NCBI GenBank assembly: GCA_949752795.1
Contig: OX457056.1
Location: forward strand, 98,106,942 to 98,170,941
Direction of reading: 5' to 3'
From: Hyperoodon ampullatus
Taxonomy: Eukaryota; Chordata; Mammalia; Artiodactyla; Ziphiidae
Length of the DNA: 64,000 bases
In this document: one piece after another, positions 37,291 through 49,671 of the stretch
How the letters are laid out: each line of letters opens with the position of its first letter
How positions within the stretch are numbered: the first letter of the stretch is position 1
Translations under genes and position numbers: made by a program
Notes under the pieces: model-generated
What the model saw: only the letters and a program-made list of their open reading frames with translations
What the model was told of the DNA's origin: nothing
The model's database searches: none

Positions 37291-37690
37291 TGGATACTTA
37301 ATACAATTATATTTAATTATATGTTATTATATTTAGATTGTTGCTTAATGGCTTTTTTCCCCCATAAGAGTGTAAATATAACAAAGACAGATTAAAATTT
37401 TGCATTTACCACTGAGGTCCAGATTTTAACAAAGGGCTTCATATGAATACTGTATTTCTTCAATTATAAAACAATGAAATATGATTTATCATCAGTTAAT
37501 TATACCTAATAAAACTAGAAAACTAATATGTTAAATGTATACATAATTATAAGTTGCATTATCTTTCAGCAACATTAAATACGAAAAATATGAGTCAAAG
37601 TAGAATAAAAAGGTAAACCATGTATCGGCTATGTATGCAGTAGGTAATTTTTTTTAGTACTTTAATCTTATTTTGGTTTTATTTTGTTCT
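37291..37690. other. Unique AT-rich DNA
   Basis: No feature was recognised. Confidence 0.45.
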
Positions 37691-37815
37691 TTTTTTTTAA
37701 CATCTTTATTGGAGTATAATTGCTTTACAATGGTGTGTTAGTTTCTGCTTTATAACAAAGTGAATCAGTTATACATATACATATGTTCCCATATCTTTTC
37801 CCTCTTGCGTCCATT
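37691..37815 (-). mobile_element. Young-type L1 3' tip, antisense
   Basis: Only the last 125 bases of the cetartiodactyl-type L1 3' UTR, after a T-tract: 'aacatctttattggagtat', 'ataacaaagtgaatcagtt' and 'cccatatcttttccctctt'. This is a severe 5' truncation. Confidence 0.85.
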
Positions 37816-37859
37816 GAGGATGCTTGTAGACAGAAAATGTTCAAATGTCTTAAATAAAT

Positions 37860-38096
37860 GTAGTAGGTAGGGCTTCCCTGGTGGAGCAGTGGTTGAGAGT
37901 CCACCTGCCAATGCAGGGGACACGGGTTCGTGCCCCGGTCCGAGAAGATCCCACGTGCCGTGGAGTGGCTAGGCCCATGAGCCATGGCTGCTGAGCCTGT
38001 GTGTCCGGAGCCTGTGTTCTGCAACGGGAGAGGCCACAGCAGTGAGAGGCCCATGTATCACAAAAAAAAAAAAAAAAAAAAAAAAAGTAGTAGGTA
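37860..38096 (+). mobile_element. CHR-2-type SINE
   Basis: Forward SINE from about 37,870 with an A26-type tail ending at about 38,086. 10-base duplications GTAGTAGGTA occur at 37860-37869 and 38087-38096. The A-box region reads 'ggtggagcagtggttgag'. Confidence 0.93.
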
Positions 38097-38620
38097 ACTT
38101 TATTTAAGACATTTGAACCTTTTCTGACTACAAGCGTCCTTAATGGAGCCTGTCGTTTGCCTCTTTAATAGCGTTACGTGACATAGGTAAACTGTGTTTA
38201 ATTTCACATAGTTGACCTTAATGAATATGCATGGAAACTCCTGGTTTCATTTAATATTCCCTGCTGTTTATATCCATAAGCATAATAGAAAGCACAAAAG
38301 AAGATTGTCCCAGTCTTTATAGAAATTACATTCTTTTAACATATTCTTCCTCTCCTAGTTTTTAATGGCAATTACAATGGCTTTTATGAAACATACTTTC
38401 CTTTTATTTAGACTATCAATGATCAGATGAAATAAAGAGAGGAAGAAAGAGACACCAATCTCTTCTATATGTACCTGATCAAATGGTCAAGAAAATATCT
38501 TGCCATCACTTTGATAGTTCAGATCTCAGGTTATTCTTTTGCTTTCAAGCAGATGTTGGGGATCCCCTATCTGATATAACACAGAGAATATACTATCTTT
38601 GAGTGAAATAGAACTTGAGG
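38097..38620. other. Unique DNA
   Basis: No gene or assigned repeat was seen. It is slightly less AT-rich than the surroundings. Confidence 0.45.
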
Positions 38621-39082
38621 GATATTTCAATTTTTTTGTTTTGCTTTGTTTTTTAATAAATTTATTTATTATATTTACTTATTATTTTTGGCTGCGTTGG
38701 GTCTTTGTTGTTGTGCATGGGCTTTCTCTAGTTGCAGTGAGTGGGGGTACTCTTTGTTGCAGTGTGTGGGCTTTTCATTGTAGTGGCTTCTCTTGTTGCA
38801 GAGCATGGGCTGTAGGCGCACAGGCACAGTAGTTGTGGCTCACAGGCTCTAGAGCACAGGCTCAGTACTTATGGCACATAGGCTTCAGTAGTTGTGGCAT
38901 GCAGGCTCAGTAGTTGTGGCTCGTGGGCTCTAGAGCGTAGGCTCAGTAGTTGTGGTGTACAGGTTTAGCTGCTCCATGGCATGTGGGATCTTCCTGAACC
39001 AGGGTTCAAACCCTTGTCCCCTGCATTGACAGGCAGATTCTTAACCACTGTGCCACAAGGGAAGCCCGATATTTCAATTTTT
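38621..39082 (-). mobile_element. CHR-1-type long SINE
   Basis: The longer cetartiodactyl SINE in antisense. Its head is at about 39,067, and its tail side is 'ggctgcgttgggtctttg' followed by (TTTA)-like sequence. It carries internally repeated 'ggctcagtagttgtgg' units. Perfect 15-base duplications GATATTTCAATTTTT occur at 38621-38635 and 39068-39082. Confidence 0.92.
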
Positions 39083-39435
39083 CATGTGCTATTTCTCCAC
39101 TCTTTCAAGCTTATGCCAAATAATCCTTCCTGTTCTGACAATTAATTATGCTTTGTGGGTTTTTTCCTTCTAACCTGTAGATAGGGTGTCACTAAGGATT
39201 CTCTTCTTACCATTTGGTTCAGTCACACTGTATCTTTTTAAATTTCTCAAAAGCATTTATAATACTCTTTTCTGTTCTTGACTCCTGGCTTATTTTAACT
39301 TGGTGTTTGGGCTCAATTTGCTTATCATATTCTCTGGAAATCTTCCCTGTCCCTTCTCTGTTTATTCTCTTCTTTCATTATTGTCTTTATGTTGACTAAC
39401 TTATGTTGGGGAGAAAGAATTTTCCTCTACTTTTC
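39083..39435. other. Unique DNA
   Basis: No gene or assigned repeat was recognised. Confidence 0.45.
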
Positions 39436-39890
39436 TATTTTCTTCTGGCTGTTCTAAGAATTAATTGACATGAGAAAGATTAACAGGAGAAAATCAAATT
39501 TAATTTCATAAGTAAAGGAACCCCACATATATGAGAGGTTCAAGGACTGAAAGGTAAAATGAGGTATATGTGACATCCTGAGCTAAGGAATGGGGTCAGG
39601 GCCTGGGACTTCCAAGGACAGGTGGGTCATTCACAGGACAATAAGAAGAAGAGGAGAAGTTTGCCCTGCCATACAGATGGAACCACTTAGATAAAATTTA
39701 TCTTTGGTAATACCTCTTTTTCTGGGAAGTATTTGTAGGTAGTTAATTGAGGGGCAGTAGTTCCTCTTGAGCCTATAGGGTCTCCATTGCCTTCAGCTCA
39801 AAATAATCTACAAGCCAAGATCACATATCTTGGGGACGTCTGTTCTGAACACCTACATTTACAATCAGACTTCTACAGGGAAAAATGTAT
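39436..39890. mobile_element. LTR-like repeat, family not assigned
   Basis: The pattern ('aaatcaaatttaatttcat', 'gcctgggacttccaagga', 'gataaaatttatctttggt', 'tcttggggacgtctgttct') resembles an old mammalian LTR as I remember it, but I cannot name it. No coding region is present. Confidence 0.4.
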
Positions 39891-39947
39891 GTAAAAATCA
39901 TGTCCTTTGGCTGAAATTATTGACTGAAAAAAAATTTCACAGTGTGA

Positions 39948-40330
39948 GAAATGTGAGTTAAGTTTTATTTAGAGCCAAATGAGAACTATAGTCTGGAAGA
40001 CAGTCTCTCAGCTCTGTGAAACTGCTCTAAAGAGGTAGTGGGGAAGGTCAGTATATATATGTGATTTTAGTGAAGGGGGATACTTGCAATCAAGCACACA
40101 TTTTGGAAAAAGACTGCTGCTAGTCATGAGGCACAGATGTCTCCACTGATGATGTTAGTACCTTTATAAATATGAGAAGATGCAAGAAATTGGCCTCAGA
40201 AAATCTGAAGTAAATGCCCTAAGAAAAGGGAATTCAGGGGCCTACAGTCAGAAAGACACCTATCTAAAATTTAATTAGGCTGAGCAAAATGTGAAGGCCT
40301 TTGTCACCCATTTGTAACCAACCAGCCCCT
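39948..40330. mobile_element. LTR-like repeat related to 29,452-29,937
   Basis: Shows 'gttttatttagagccaaat', 'gaaactgctctaaagaggt', and the shared distal block 'ctaagaaaagggaattcag' and 'cctacagtcagaaagacac', also present near 29,850-29,890. It is probably an ERVL-type LTR in antisense. The family was not assigned. Confidence 0.45.
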
Positions 40331-40394
40331 TCACTCCAGGCCCTTGGAAATAACTCAGTTGTTTTCTGCCTTGACAGGTTTGCAGTTGCAAGAA

Positions 40395-41570
40395 TGTCAT
40401 ACAATGAAATCACAGAGTCTAGAGTCTTTTGAGTCTTGCTTATTATGCTCTGTATACTGTGTTTTAAATTCGTCCATGTTATTGGGTCTATCAGTAGTTC
40501 ATTCCTTTTTATTCTTGGGTAGAATTCCATTGCTTGGATTTACTGCAGTGTGTTTTGCTATTCCCCATTTGAGGGATATTTGGGTTGTTTCCAGATGTAA
40601 GCAATTATAAATGAAGCTGCTTTAAGTAGTCATGTACATGTTTTTTATGAGAACATAGATTTTCATTTTAATTGGGTAAATATCTATTGTGGGATTGCTA
40701 GATCATATGTTTAGTTTATATTTAACTTTAGATGATCAAACTGTTTTCCAAAATGTGTTTGGTATTCATACTATCAATCTCTCAGAGTTTGAGTTACTAT
40801 ACATACTTGCTAGAACACTGTATTGTCAGCTTTTTAGTTTATTTATTTAATTAGTTAATTTATTTAAGTCAATTTGATAAGTGTATAGTGATAAATCATT
40901 GTGGTATAAATTTGCAATTCTCTAATGATTAATGATGCTCAGTATCTTTTTACTTTTTAAAAAATTAATTAATTAATTATTTTTAATTTTTTTTGGCTGT
41001 GTTGGGTCTTTGTTGCTGCATGCGCACTTTCTCTAGCTGCGGTGAATGGGGGCTACTCTTCATTGTGGTGCGCGGCCTGCTCATTGTGGTGGCTTCTTTT
41101 GTTGTGGAGCATGGGCTCTAGGCTTGCAGGCTTAAGTAGTTGTGGCACACTGTGGCACATGGGCTCAGTAGTTTTGGCTCATGGTTCTAGAGTGCAGGCT
41201 CAGTAGTTGTGGTGCACGGGCTTAGTTGCTCTGCAGCATGTGGGATTTTCCTGGACTAGGGCTCGAACCTGTGTCCCCTGCATTGGCAGGTGGATTCTTA
41301 ACCACTGTGCCACCAGTAAAGTCCCCCTTTTTATTTGTTTAATAACCACCTGTACATCTTCTTTTGTGAAGTATCTCTTGAAATATGTTGTCGATTTATT
41401 GGTTTGTTTGTTTTCTTACTATTGATTTTTGAGAATTTTTTATGTAATACACAAAAAATTCCTTAGCAGATATGTGATTTGAAAATATTTTCTCTCAGAT
41501 TGTTACCTGTGTTTTCATTTTCTTAAGAATGTCTTTCAGTGACTAGAGTCTTTCAGTTAGCTAAATTTTT
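40395..41570 (-). mobile_element. Old L1 ORF2 C-terminal part, antisense, with nested SINE
   Basis: Antisense L1 text runs on both sides of a CHR-1 SINE: 'gggtagaattccattgctt', 'gggttgtttccagatgtaa', 'aatttgcaattctctaatg', then 'tacatcttcttttgtgaag' and 'tttgaaaatattttctctc'. It is decayed and older than the SINE. Confidence 0.8.
40946..41336 (-). mobile_element. CHR-1-type long SINE nested in old L1
   Basis: Antisense long SINE, head at about 41,325. The 10-base flanks CTTTTTACTT (40946-40955) and CTTTTTATTT (41327-41336) fit a target duplication with one change. The tail is AT-rich ('aattaattaattaattat'). Confidence 0.88.
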
Positions 41571-44500
41571 CTTACTGGTGTTTGATGTCATCTGCCATAA
41601 TTAAACAAATGCTCACTTAGTTGTACTTGCCTGTCTTTGTTTAGACTTACATTAGTTGGTTGCTTTGCAATTATCTGATGGGTTAGAATGAATTTGTGTA
41701 TTTTCAAATTTCTCTGGGATTTTTTGTTGTTACTGGTGTAAATGTGAGAGTGATGTTCTGTTCAGGCTTGGACACTGTTAGCAGCATCTGGAGTCTCATG
41801 ATCACAGGTTTTTCAGTCAAATACCTCAAGAAGATTTCATTATATTATTAGCTATTTTTTTGGGGGGGCAAGCTATTTGATTTTCTGTGCCTCAATTTCT
41901 TCAGTGAGCAGAGAAAACATAACAAGAAGTATGTTCAAATATTATATTTATATAGCACTTGATATAAAGTTGGAACCAGGGACATGAGATCAGATCAGAG
42001 TTTTAGTTTGGATCTGCCACTCTCTTTTCCCACTATGTTCTCTAAGAATCCATTCTCTTATCTGCAGAATGAGAATATTCAACTAAATTGTATTCATGGT
42101 GCTTCTCTATCATGATCTGAAACTATTATAAATCATAGCTTCATCTTAGAACATACAATATTTTTATTCATTAAATCATACTTATCTATCTCCTGCAGAT
42201 ACTGTGCTTATTTGTGCATCAATATGATTGTGTGAACTACTGCTAATGTTTGAATGTTAATATTTGCAGCATTTAATAACATAGTTATGCAGTTTATGAA
42301 CTAGGTTTCTTCTTTTAATGATATGTCATGACATCTTATTCTGAAAAATACTATGTTGTTATCTAGAATTAAAATGAGACTGTGACGTCTGAACAGTTTT
42401 TTGAAAGATAACAAATTTATGTTTATTAACAAAATTATATATTATAACAAATTCATATTTATTGGGGCATGTTTAAACTTATTTAATGCAAAGTATATTC
42501 CTTAAAATAAGTTAATTCATCTCAGCAATAGTTAGTCAAGAAATCTGTATAGTCTGCTATTTGTTCTTTCTATACAGTAGACATACATGTGTTGTGTGTC
42601 CAGTGAATGTGGTTTCCCACTCACCAAGAAGACAAAGTTTCTGAAATTCCTGTTATTTTACAAAGGATTAATAGAGATTAACTTTTAAGGAAGCATTTAC
42701 ATTAAGCGGGACAATTTTTAAGATATTATCTTTCTCACTAGATAATAATGTAAAAAGGAAATTAAGAATCCATTATTGAGTTTCAGAAACAGAAGGAAAA
42801 AACAACTTAAAATGAAAACAATACAAACTATTAACTCATGACATTTCTTCTATCTGCTAAAATGTCACTGAACACTTCAAAACTCAATCTGTCTTTGCCT
42901 TATGGATCACTCAGATATCTCATTATAAAGCCTTATCCCATTTTTATAATCAACAAGAAATTATTTAGAGAAGCACTAAAAATATTTAAAAGTAGAATAG
43001 TTGGTGTGAGGGTGTTCTGTTGGCAGTGCTTTTCTGTCCTTCTGAGCTATATTTTGCAATAATTTAAAAACTGAAGATATTATAAAATTAAAATACTGCT
43101 GAGTCCAGCAGGTTTGAGAACTGAAGGCTTAATATATTTGTTAAAAGCAGTGCATCATTTGACATTGCATAAAATCCCATAGATAGTCCCCAATTCCTCT
43201 CTCCAGTGAATCAGGAGGCATAATCTAGACATGAAAAAGAATAACGATAGCTACTGCTGATCAGCCCAGTCTTATAATACAGGAAAATTCACTTTCTCCA
43301 AGATTAAAAATCCACTGGTATGGCCCAGTGATTATATTTCAGCAAGAATATATTTCCTTTTGGGAGAACATATAAAGTTGCTGAGTAGAGATACTTAAAT
43401 GATCTGCAATTTCAAGAATCAGCAGTGACTAGGGTGTGCTACATCAAACAAATGCAAGAGTAAAAAATTTAACGTTTTAAAACCAACACTTTATTCGTTG
43501 ATCAGCAATTGGAATTCCTTATGAAGTGATAAATTACTTAGGCTATGTTTAACATATGACATTTTGAGTCAATTTTCCAGTCACTCCTTAATGACAAAAT
43601 CTTAATTGTTTATTTCTTGTTGGTTTCATGAGATCATTTGAATTATTGATTCTTCCCTTTAATATTGAACTGCCATGTGCTTAAGGTATTTAAAGGATAT
43701 GGGAAAATATGGGATAAGTGCCAAAAAATGTTAAATTAAAATATAAATTCTCTTTTGATTTTCACATTAGCCATCTAATTACAATTTTGGATGCAGGGCT
43801 GAAGAGGAAGAGGAAAGCATGCTTGCTACTTACTACCTTAAGCAAAGTCCTGCCTTATATGTTTATATGTCTTCACATAAACTGATCATGGCAATGATAA
43901 TCTTCAAGTAAATAATTCCAGATCATATACTAAAGAATATGGAGCATCAGCTTTAGATAACTGTGGTGGACTATTCTGAATAATTTTTAAAAATCTGATT
44001 ATTTTCAAAAGGCTTTAAGCAAATGTCTAAAGACATTTCTAGATAATGCCTAAGCTAAGCAATATGAATTAATAAATTAATTCAGAAACCTATGATTACA
44101 TTTGCCATGGCAATGTTAATGACTTACTTCACACTTGTGACTATTAGTAAGAGATAATGCACGGGAATTTTACAGACATATGAATTATTTCATGCTAAAA
44201 TTCTAAGCATTTAAATTATTTTACATATTGATATTTAAAAATATACACATATATATATACCAATCACTACTTAAATCTATAAATGGTTATTTTTCACTAT
44301 AAATAGGATACAGTCATTTAAACTACCAAGTATTCTTCTTAAGTGTAAAGTTCACCTGTTTGTGATCATAGAATGGAAAAAAAGACCAGTATTAAATTAT
44401 AAATGTACAGCAACAGCTACATTTATTAAAGAACACTTCTGAGCAGGGCCTCAGCCCAATATGACTCCTAAAACTGAGCTATAAACTCCTGCATAACAGT

Positions 44501-46252
44501 GCTTTACTTATATTAACTCTAAAAGAAGAAATAGTGGAATATTTTTTCCATTTAAAAAACACGTTAATGAAGGCCATTCCCTCCAGGCTCTTTCTTTATC
44601 CAGTGTGAGAGAGAAGGAATGGCCACCAATCCAGTTAGTTTGGTCGTTCAAAAATTAGATTTGTACCTCCTCTTTATAATCCCCACAGGATCTGTTATAA
44701 ATGTGGTTTAGATGCCTAAAACCTTAACTGAATTTGAGTTAACATTGTGGTGTCTTCATTTGTCAAATTAATGGACCACCAACTCAACAATCAGAAGATG
44801 GCCTGAGGGAAAGAGAACCCAAAAGAAACAAATTTTCCTTAGTGGGAAGGAATGGAAATTCTGAAACAAGGAGACAGTTCTGGTTTTGGAAGAACACTGG
44901 AGTAATGGTGCCTGAGAAGTCGGTAGTAAGGTGACTTTTCTACATGGGAGGAAAGCACCATGGCAGAAATAGACTCCATGATGAGTACGTTTTGTCTTGG
45001 GCCATGTCTAATACCTAATTTGATAGGAACTGTTTATTCTGCTTCTCCCAGACGTCTTCAATAACCTCTACCACTCGCCTAATTCACACTCATCTAAATC
45101 CCTATAGAACCAATTACATGTTTGCATCACAGAATGAGCTAAAAAATTACATTCAGTCTTACTCTCAGGAAACTTGAAAATGTATATGTGATGAGAACAT
45201 TTTCCTGGTCTAAGTATCCCCTTCATGCTCTAGAGTGCTAGACTTTGGAATTTTATTCTTGAGCAGTAACAGAATCATTTTCCTTTGAAAAGTCCTGATC
45301 TTGCCTTCAGAATTTCTGCTCTCTGCTTTGTATAGTAAGGAAACCTATCTCCCAATTACGGCAAGAATATTAGTCATATCTTGTAAATGATTTGCAAATT
45401 TAATTTTTAATTGAAACACAGTCTAGTATGAGACAGTGATATCTAAAACAGTTGAAAATTGATTAACTTTAAATGTATATATGTTAGTGATAATTTTTTA
45501 AATGAGTAAATTAAAAGTAAACTTCTGGCAGAAGTTTCAGTCAGAACTCAGGGTTCTTTCCATTCAGTTTTTCCCAACCACAGCCCCACACATTTCAGTG
45601 ACTAATGAGATCTGTAGATTATGGATCTTCTCTCAAATGGTGACCTGGAAAAAATAATCTTGAATATTCACTTATTTAACTTCAGCCAAACAACTTAGTT
45701 GAAACGTTTGTTATTTCAAAGGGTTACCTAAAGTATTGGTCAACCTTTCACTATTTCATATACTCAGGATAAATGAGGCAGTTAGCCTTCTTCATAACAT
45801 CACCCAACTATCTGAGTGTGCTCTAGGGCAGACCTATCAAACAGTACACATGGCATGGCACACTGAGGGAGCTCCATGGGTTTAAAGTAGGATAAGCAAA
45901 AATTTATAGTTCAATCTGGGACCTATTCAAGAATGAAAAGAATACTAAAATTATTGAAATTTATCACTGTTGAAATATAGATTGATACAATGTTTTATTT
46001 TATTGGGTATAGATTTTCAAAATAAAAATGCTTTTGAAAATAAAAATATGTTGCTATGCATATTAAAGCAAGAAAATATTTTTGTATTGAGTATTGGAAC
46101 AATAAAAATAACGATTCATGTATTTTAGTCAATTTTGAGGTCATATATTTTTAATAACATTTTTATAGTATGTTTTTAAAATTTACTTTTCCATATGTTA
46201 TCAGTATTTTATTTTTTATTTACCTATAATATCTATTAGAGTTGCATTTTCT

Positions 46253-46289
<37 letters not shown>

Positions 46290-46322
46290 TATATATATAC
46301 ACACACACACATATATATGTAT

Positions 46323-46359
<37 letters not shown>

Positions 46360-47069
46360 AATGGCCACTTCCATAATTTTTTTCATTAGTGTACAATATT
46401 TTTATTTGAAAAACAAAACACTAAATATTTCTTTTACTAGTTCTGATATATCTTGTAAGCTTAGATAAAAATATGTTGAATGGAGACCATTTTCAGTTAT
46501 AATTGTTGTCATGTGTGAAAGTTTTAGCCAAAATATCTTTCCTCTTTCCTGAAGTTTTTGAGAATTCTTTGGTACAATTTGTGTTGTTTCTCCATTCTCC
46601 TCCTTAGTAGCTTAAAAGTCTCTCTCAGGTCTATTTCATCTATCTACCTGCCAGACAACAAAATCCTGTAATCAGTATCTCTTGCTCTCTTCTCTCCAAA
46701 CTTGCTGGTCTAAGTCCTTTTATTTTTAAAATAATCCCATTACTAAAAATTTAATGGGGTTTTGGGAGGAGCAAAAATCTCAGTGCCAGCAATACATGGA
46801 GAGGCTTAAATTAGTATAGACATGCTCACAAATTTCAGTTTTTTTAAAAAAATAAAGTTATGCAGACTAGTTAAAGAGAGTTATGTGGTATTATTTCCAT
46901 CAAGGAAATAAAGAGAGTTAAATATGTTCACTTTCTCTCATCCCTAAAAAAATCCTAAGTTGTGTTCTGTTCCAACATATGGGTGGTAGAAAAAAAAGTA
47001 GTATTTAACAATGAGAAATATGAGACTTTTCTATAACACAGTTCTTAAGTGTGGTATTTTTAAAAGTCA
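41571..47069. other. Long unique AT-rich stretch
   Basis: About 5.5 kb with no gene, RNA or firmly assigned repeat apart from one compound microsatellite at about 46,254-46,360. Open frames up to 74 residues (for example 42,838-43,062) have no recognised domain. This is the largest block in the window that looks like non-repetitive intergenic or intronic DNA. Confidence 0.5.
46254..46360. repeat. Compound (TA)n/(CA)n microsatellite
   Basis: A TA run, a short TATAC transition, a CA run, TA again, then a second CA run and a final TA run. This is a compound dinucleotide repeat that can be expected to vary in length. Confidence 0.9.
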
Positions 47070-47260
47070 CTGACTAGATCTGTCCAGTTAGAAATTCTCT
47101 GCATCACCAATCTTGTATGCTAGCCACATGGGGCACTTGAATTTGCCTAGTGTGTCTGAGTAAATAAATTTTAATGGAATTTAATTTATTAATTTAAGTT
47201 TAAATGCATATAACCATATAACTCATGGCTAACATTTTGGGCAGTGCAGCTCTATTTAAA
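47070..47260. mobile_element. hAT-like DNA transposon remnant
   Basis: Shows 'tatgctagccacatggggc', the internal AT palindrome-like 'aatggaatttaatttatta' and the end 'gggcagtgcagctct'. It is the same family type as 36,623-36,733. Confidence 0.6.
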
Positions 47261-48668
47261 GAATCATGTCATATTTACTTCTTATAATATATTAAAAAAT
47301 TATATATGTTTATAGAAGTTTAATCTAAGTATTTATCATTCCTTAATTGAAGGCTGAGATATACTTTTTCTTTTATTTCATAAAAATTGAAATCACATTG
47401 AGAATCACAAGAGAAAAATAAAATAGTGCCAACTTCATCAAGCCTATTATCTTTTCCTGCATTTTTTCTTTCCTGAAATTTTTACTTTTTTAAGCTAATT
47501 TAAGCATTTTCTTAAGGAAATGAGAAATAAGTCTAGTGGCAATAAAAATGGCACAAATGCCTTAGCACTGAAAACAAAGCAAAACAAAACAGAGATTTTT
47601 ATCTCATAAATAAGACTCACAAGCATAAATGTCTCACCACAAAGCCGTGTTTTTGAGATTTGTTGTGGATTTTGTGATATAAGTTCATAAAAATGTAAAA
47701 ATAGTCCTTTTCTTTTCTTGAAACCACTGGTAAGTCTTGAACTACTGGTAAATTTTGTTGTTCTCATCACAGTGAAAATAAGAGTACATCTTGAATTATT
47801 TTAATATAAGATTGTCTTTGTTTTTACACATTTTATTTTCTCAAGATAGTCTTTTAGCATTCAACTTTAATAGTCCAGCTTTTCTTTAACTAGATTTCAG
47901 TTTTTAGGCTCCATTCCCATCTCAATGTGAAATAAATTAACCAAACAATCAACCAATAAAAATGACAAAAATTCTGTTTTAAAATAAGGTTGTTAATGCC
48001 TCCGGTGTATATTCCCCTAGGGCATGGCAATTTATTTAACTAATCACCAATTAAATAGTCAGTGTCAGATATATATTGAATAGCTATGAACTGATATGTA
48101 CCCTGTCAAATAAGTTCCCCAAGGGATAGTAAAATAAATCACATTTTCATTTTGAGTTGATGGCCAACTTAGTAGTCCCACAATTAAATTTATGTGTAGA
48201 GGCAGAATCTGATATTATTATCTGACTTTTTTCATTTCAGTTATGGCTAAAACTATAGGTATTGGCATCATGTAAAGGCAATTATAGGCAAATATCAAGC
48301 TACAATCATATGCCTCAGTCTTCCAAATTTTAATTTAGGTAAAGTTATGTAATTTAAATTTTAACTGGTTTAATTCTTAATATAAAAAGGAATTCTAATG
48401 AACTTTTTAATTTCAATTGTTCTCCAAATTAAGAGTGGATACAAACATATAAGTAATTATGCAAACAGATAGTTGAACCTAAAAATCTTATATCATTTTT
48501 AGCCTAAAATTTAGCAATAAGTGTAAGCCATTATAAAGTTAACATCACTACATAGTAATATGAAGATAAATCCTAAAATGCCTTGGAAAGCGTCACATGC
48601 ATTTAGGATTGCAGAATGGTTCAGTCGTCTAACACATACCATCTCATTCATAAATGAGTGTTCCTCAG
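47261..48668. other. Unique AT-rich DNA
   Basis: No gene or assigned repeat was seen. Confidence 0.5.
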
Positions 48669-48930
48669 ATTGGTGGTTGCCAAGGGAGAAGGGATGGAGT
48701 GGGAGGTTGGAGTTAGCACATGTAAGCTTTTATATACAGAATGGATAAAAAACAAGGTCCTACTATACAGCACAGAGAACTGTATTCAATATCCTGTGAT
48801 AAACCATAATAGAAAAGAATATTAAAAAAAAAGAATGTATGTATATATATGTATAACTGAATCACTTTGCTGTACAGCAATAATTAACACAACATTGTAA
48901 ATCAACTATACTTCAATTAAAAAAATATTC
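48669..48930 (+). mobile_element. L1 3' UTR, 5'-truncated
   Basis: Begins at 'ttggtggttgccaaggga' and runs through 'aacaaggtcctactataca', 'ctgtgataaaccataatag' and 'actttgctgtacagcaata' to 'actatacttcaattaaaa'. A possible target duplication is AGTGTTC, before the start and again after the (AAAT)n tail at about 49,191. In that case the following SINE sits in this L1's tail. Confidence 0.8.
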
Positions 48931-48933
48931 TAT

Positions 48934-49133
48934 GGGGCTTCCCTGGTGGCGTGGTTGTTGAGAGTCTGCCTGCCGATGCAGGGGATGCGGGTTCATGCCC
49001 CGGTCCGGGAGGATCCCACATGTCACGGAACGGCTAGGCCCGTGAGCCATGGCCACTGAGCCTGTGCATCCGGAGCCTGTGCTCTGCAACGTGAGAGGCC
49101 ACAAAGTGAGAGGCCCACGTATCGAAAAAAAAA
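48934..49133 (+). mobile_element. CHR-2-type SINE
   Basis: Forward SINE with head 'ggcttccctggtggcgtgg' and a short A10 tail. The A-box region carries changes ('tggcgtggttgttgag'). The flanks ATTCTATG and ATTATATG may be a short duplication with one mismatch. Confidence 0.9.
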
Positions 49134-49190
49134 ATTATATGCCAAGAGAAGCCATTGCAAAAACAAAATAAATAAATAAATAAATAAATA
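49134..49190 (+). repeat. (AAAT)n tail with possible SINE/L1 remnant
   Basis: Following the SINE is 'ccaagagaagccattgcaa' and then (AAAT)n. The text resembles the 3' part of the long CHR-1 SINE, or it could be the displaced tail of the L1 at 48,669. It is too short to decide. Confidence 0.4.
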
Positions 49191-49671
49191 AGTGTTCTGT
49201 TTCTGGTCTAAAGCTAGTGAGGGATTATTGTTTTTAAAAATAACTGTGAGATTTTAAAAAATTAATATATTTACATTCCCTTTCACAAATACTCTTTTGG
49301 TCAATAAAATGACTACTGAATTGATTGTCCATAAAGTTAAGGTATTTGTTATTCAATTACTGATTCTAATGATTTTCCAAGTAGCTTTTAGAACTGCTTA
49401 CCAAATTATATTATCCAAAAAAGATGCTAACAATTTTAATCCAAATCCAGTAGTTTCCTTTCTATTGCATATTCAGTGAGCAACACAGATTTAGCTGATC
49501 AGAAATGGGTTTGATAACTCAGTGAAGTGTGTTTAATTCTCAATTTTTTACAGTAATTTTACCCCAAATCCAAGTCTGTTTGTTAGACTAACAACAACAT
49601 ACCAACTGACTGAGTTAAGTAGTCCAGACAAGAAGAATATTCTGGCCAATGTCAACAGATAAGTATATGAA
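49191..49671. other. Unique AT-rich DNA
   Basis: No feature was recognised. Confidence 0.45.

Noticed and set aside
44570..44630. Short inverted match GGCCATTCC / GGAATGGCC
   Set aside because: Only nine bases with a loop of about 40. Expected by chance in 64 kb.
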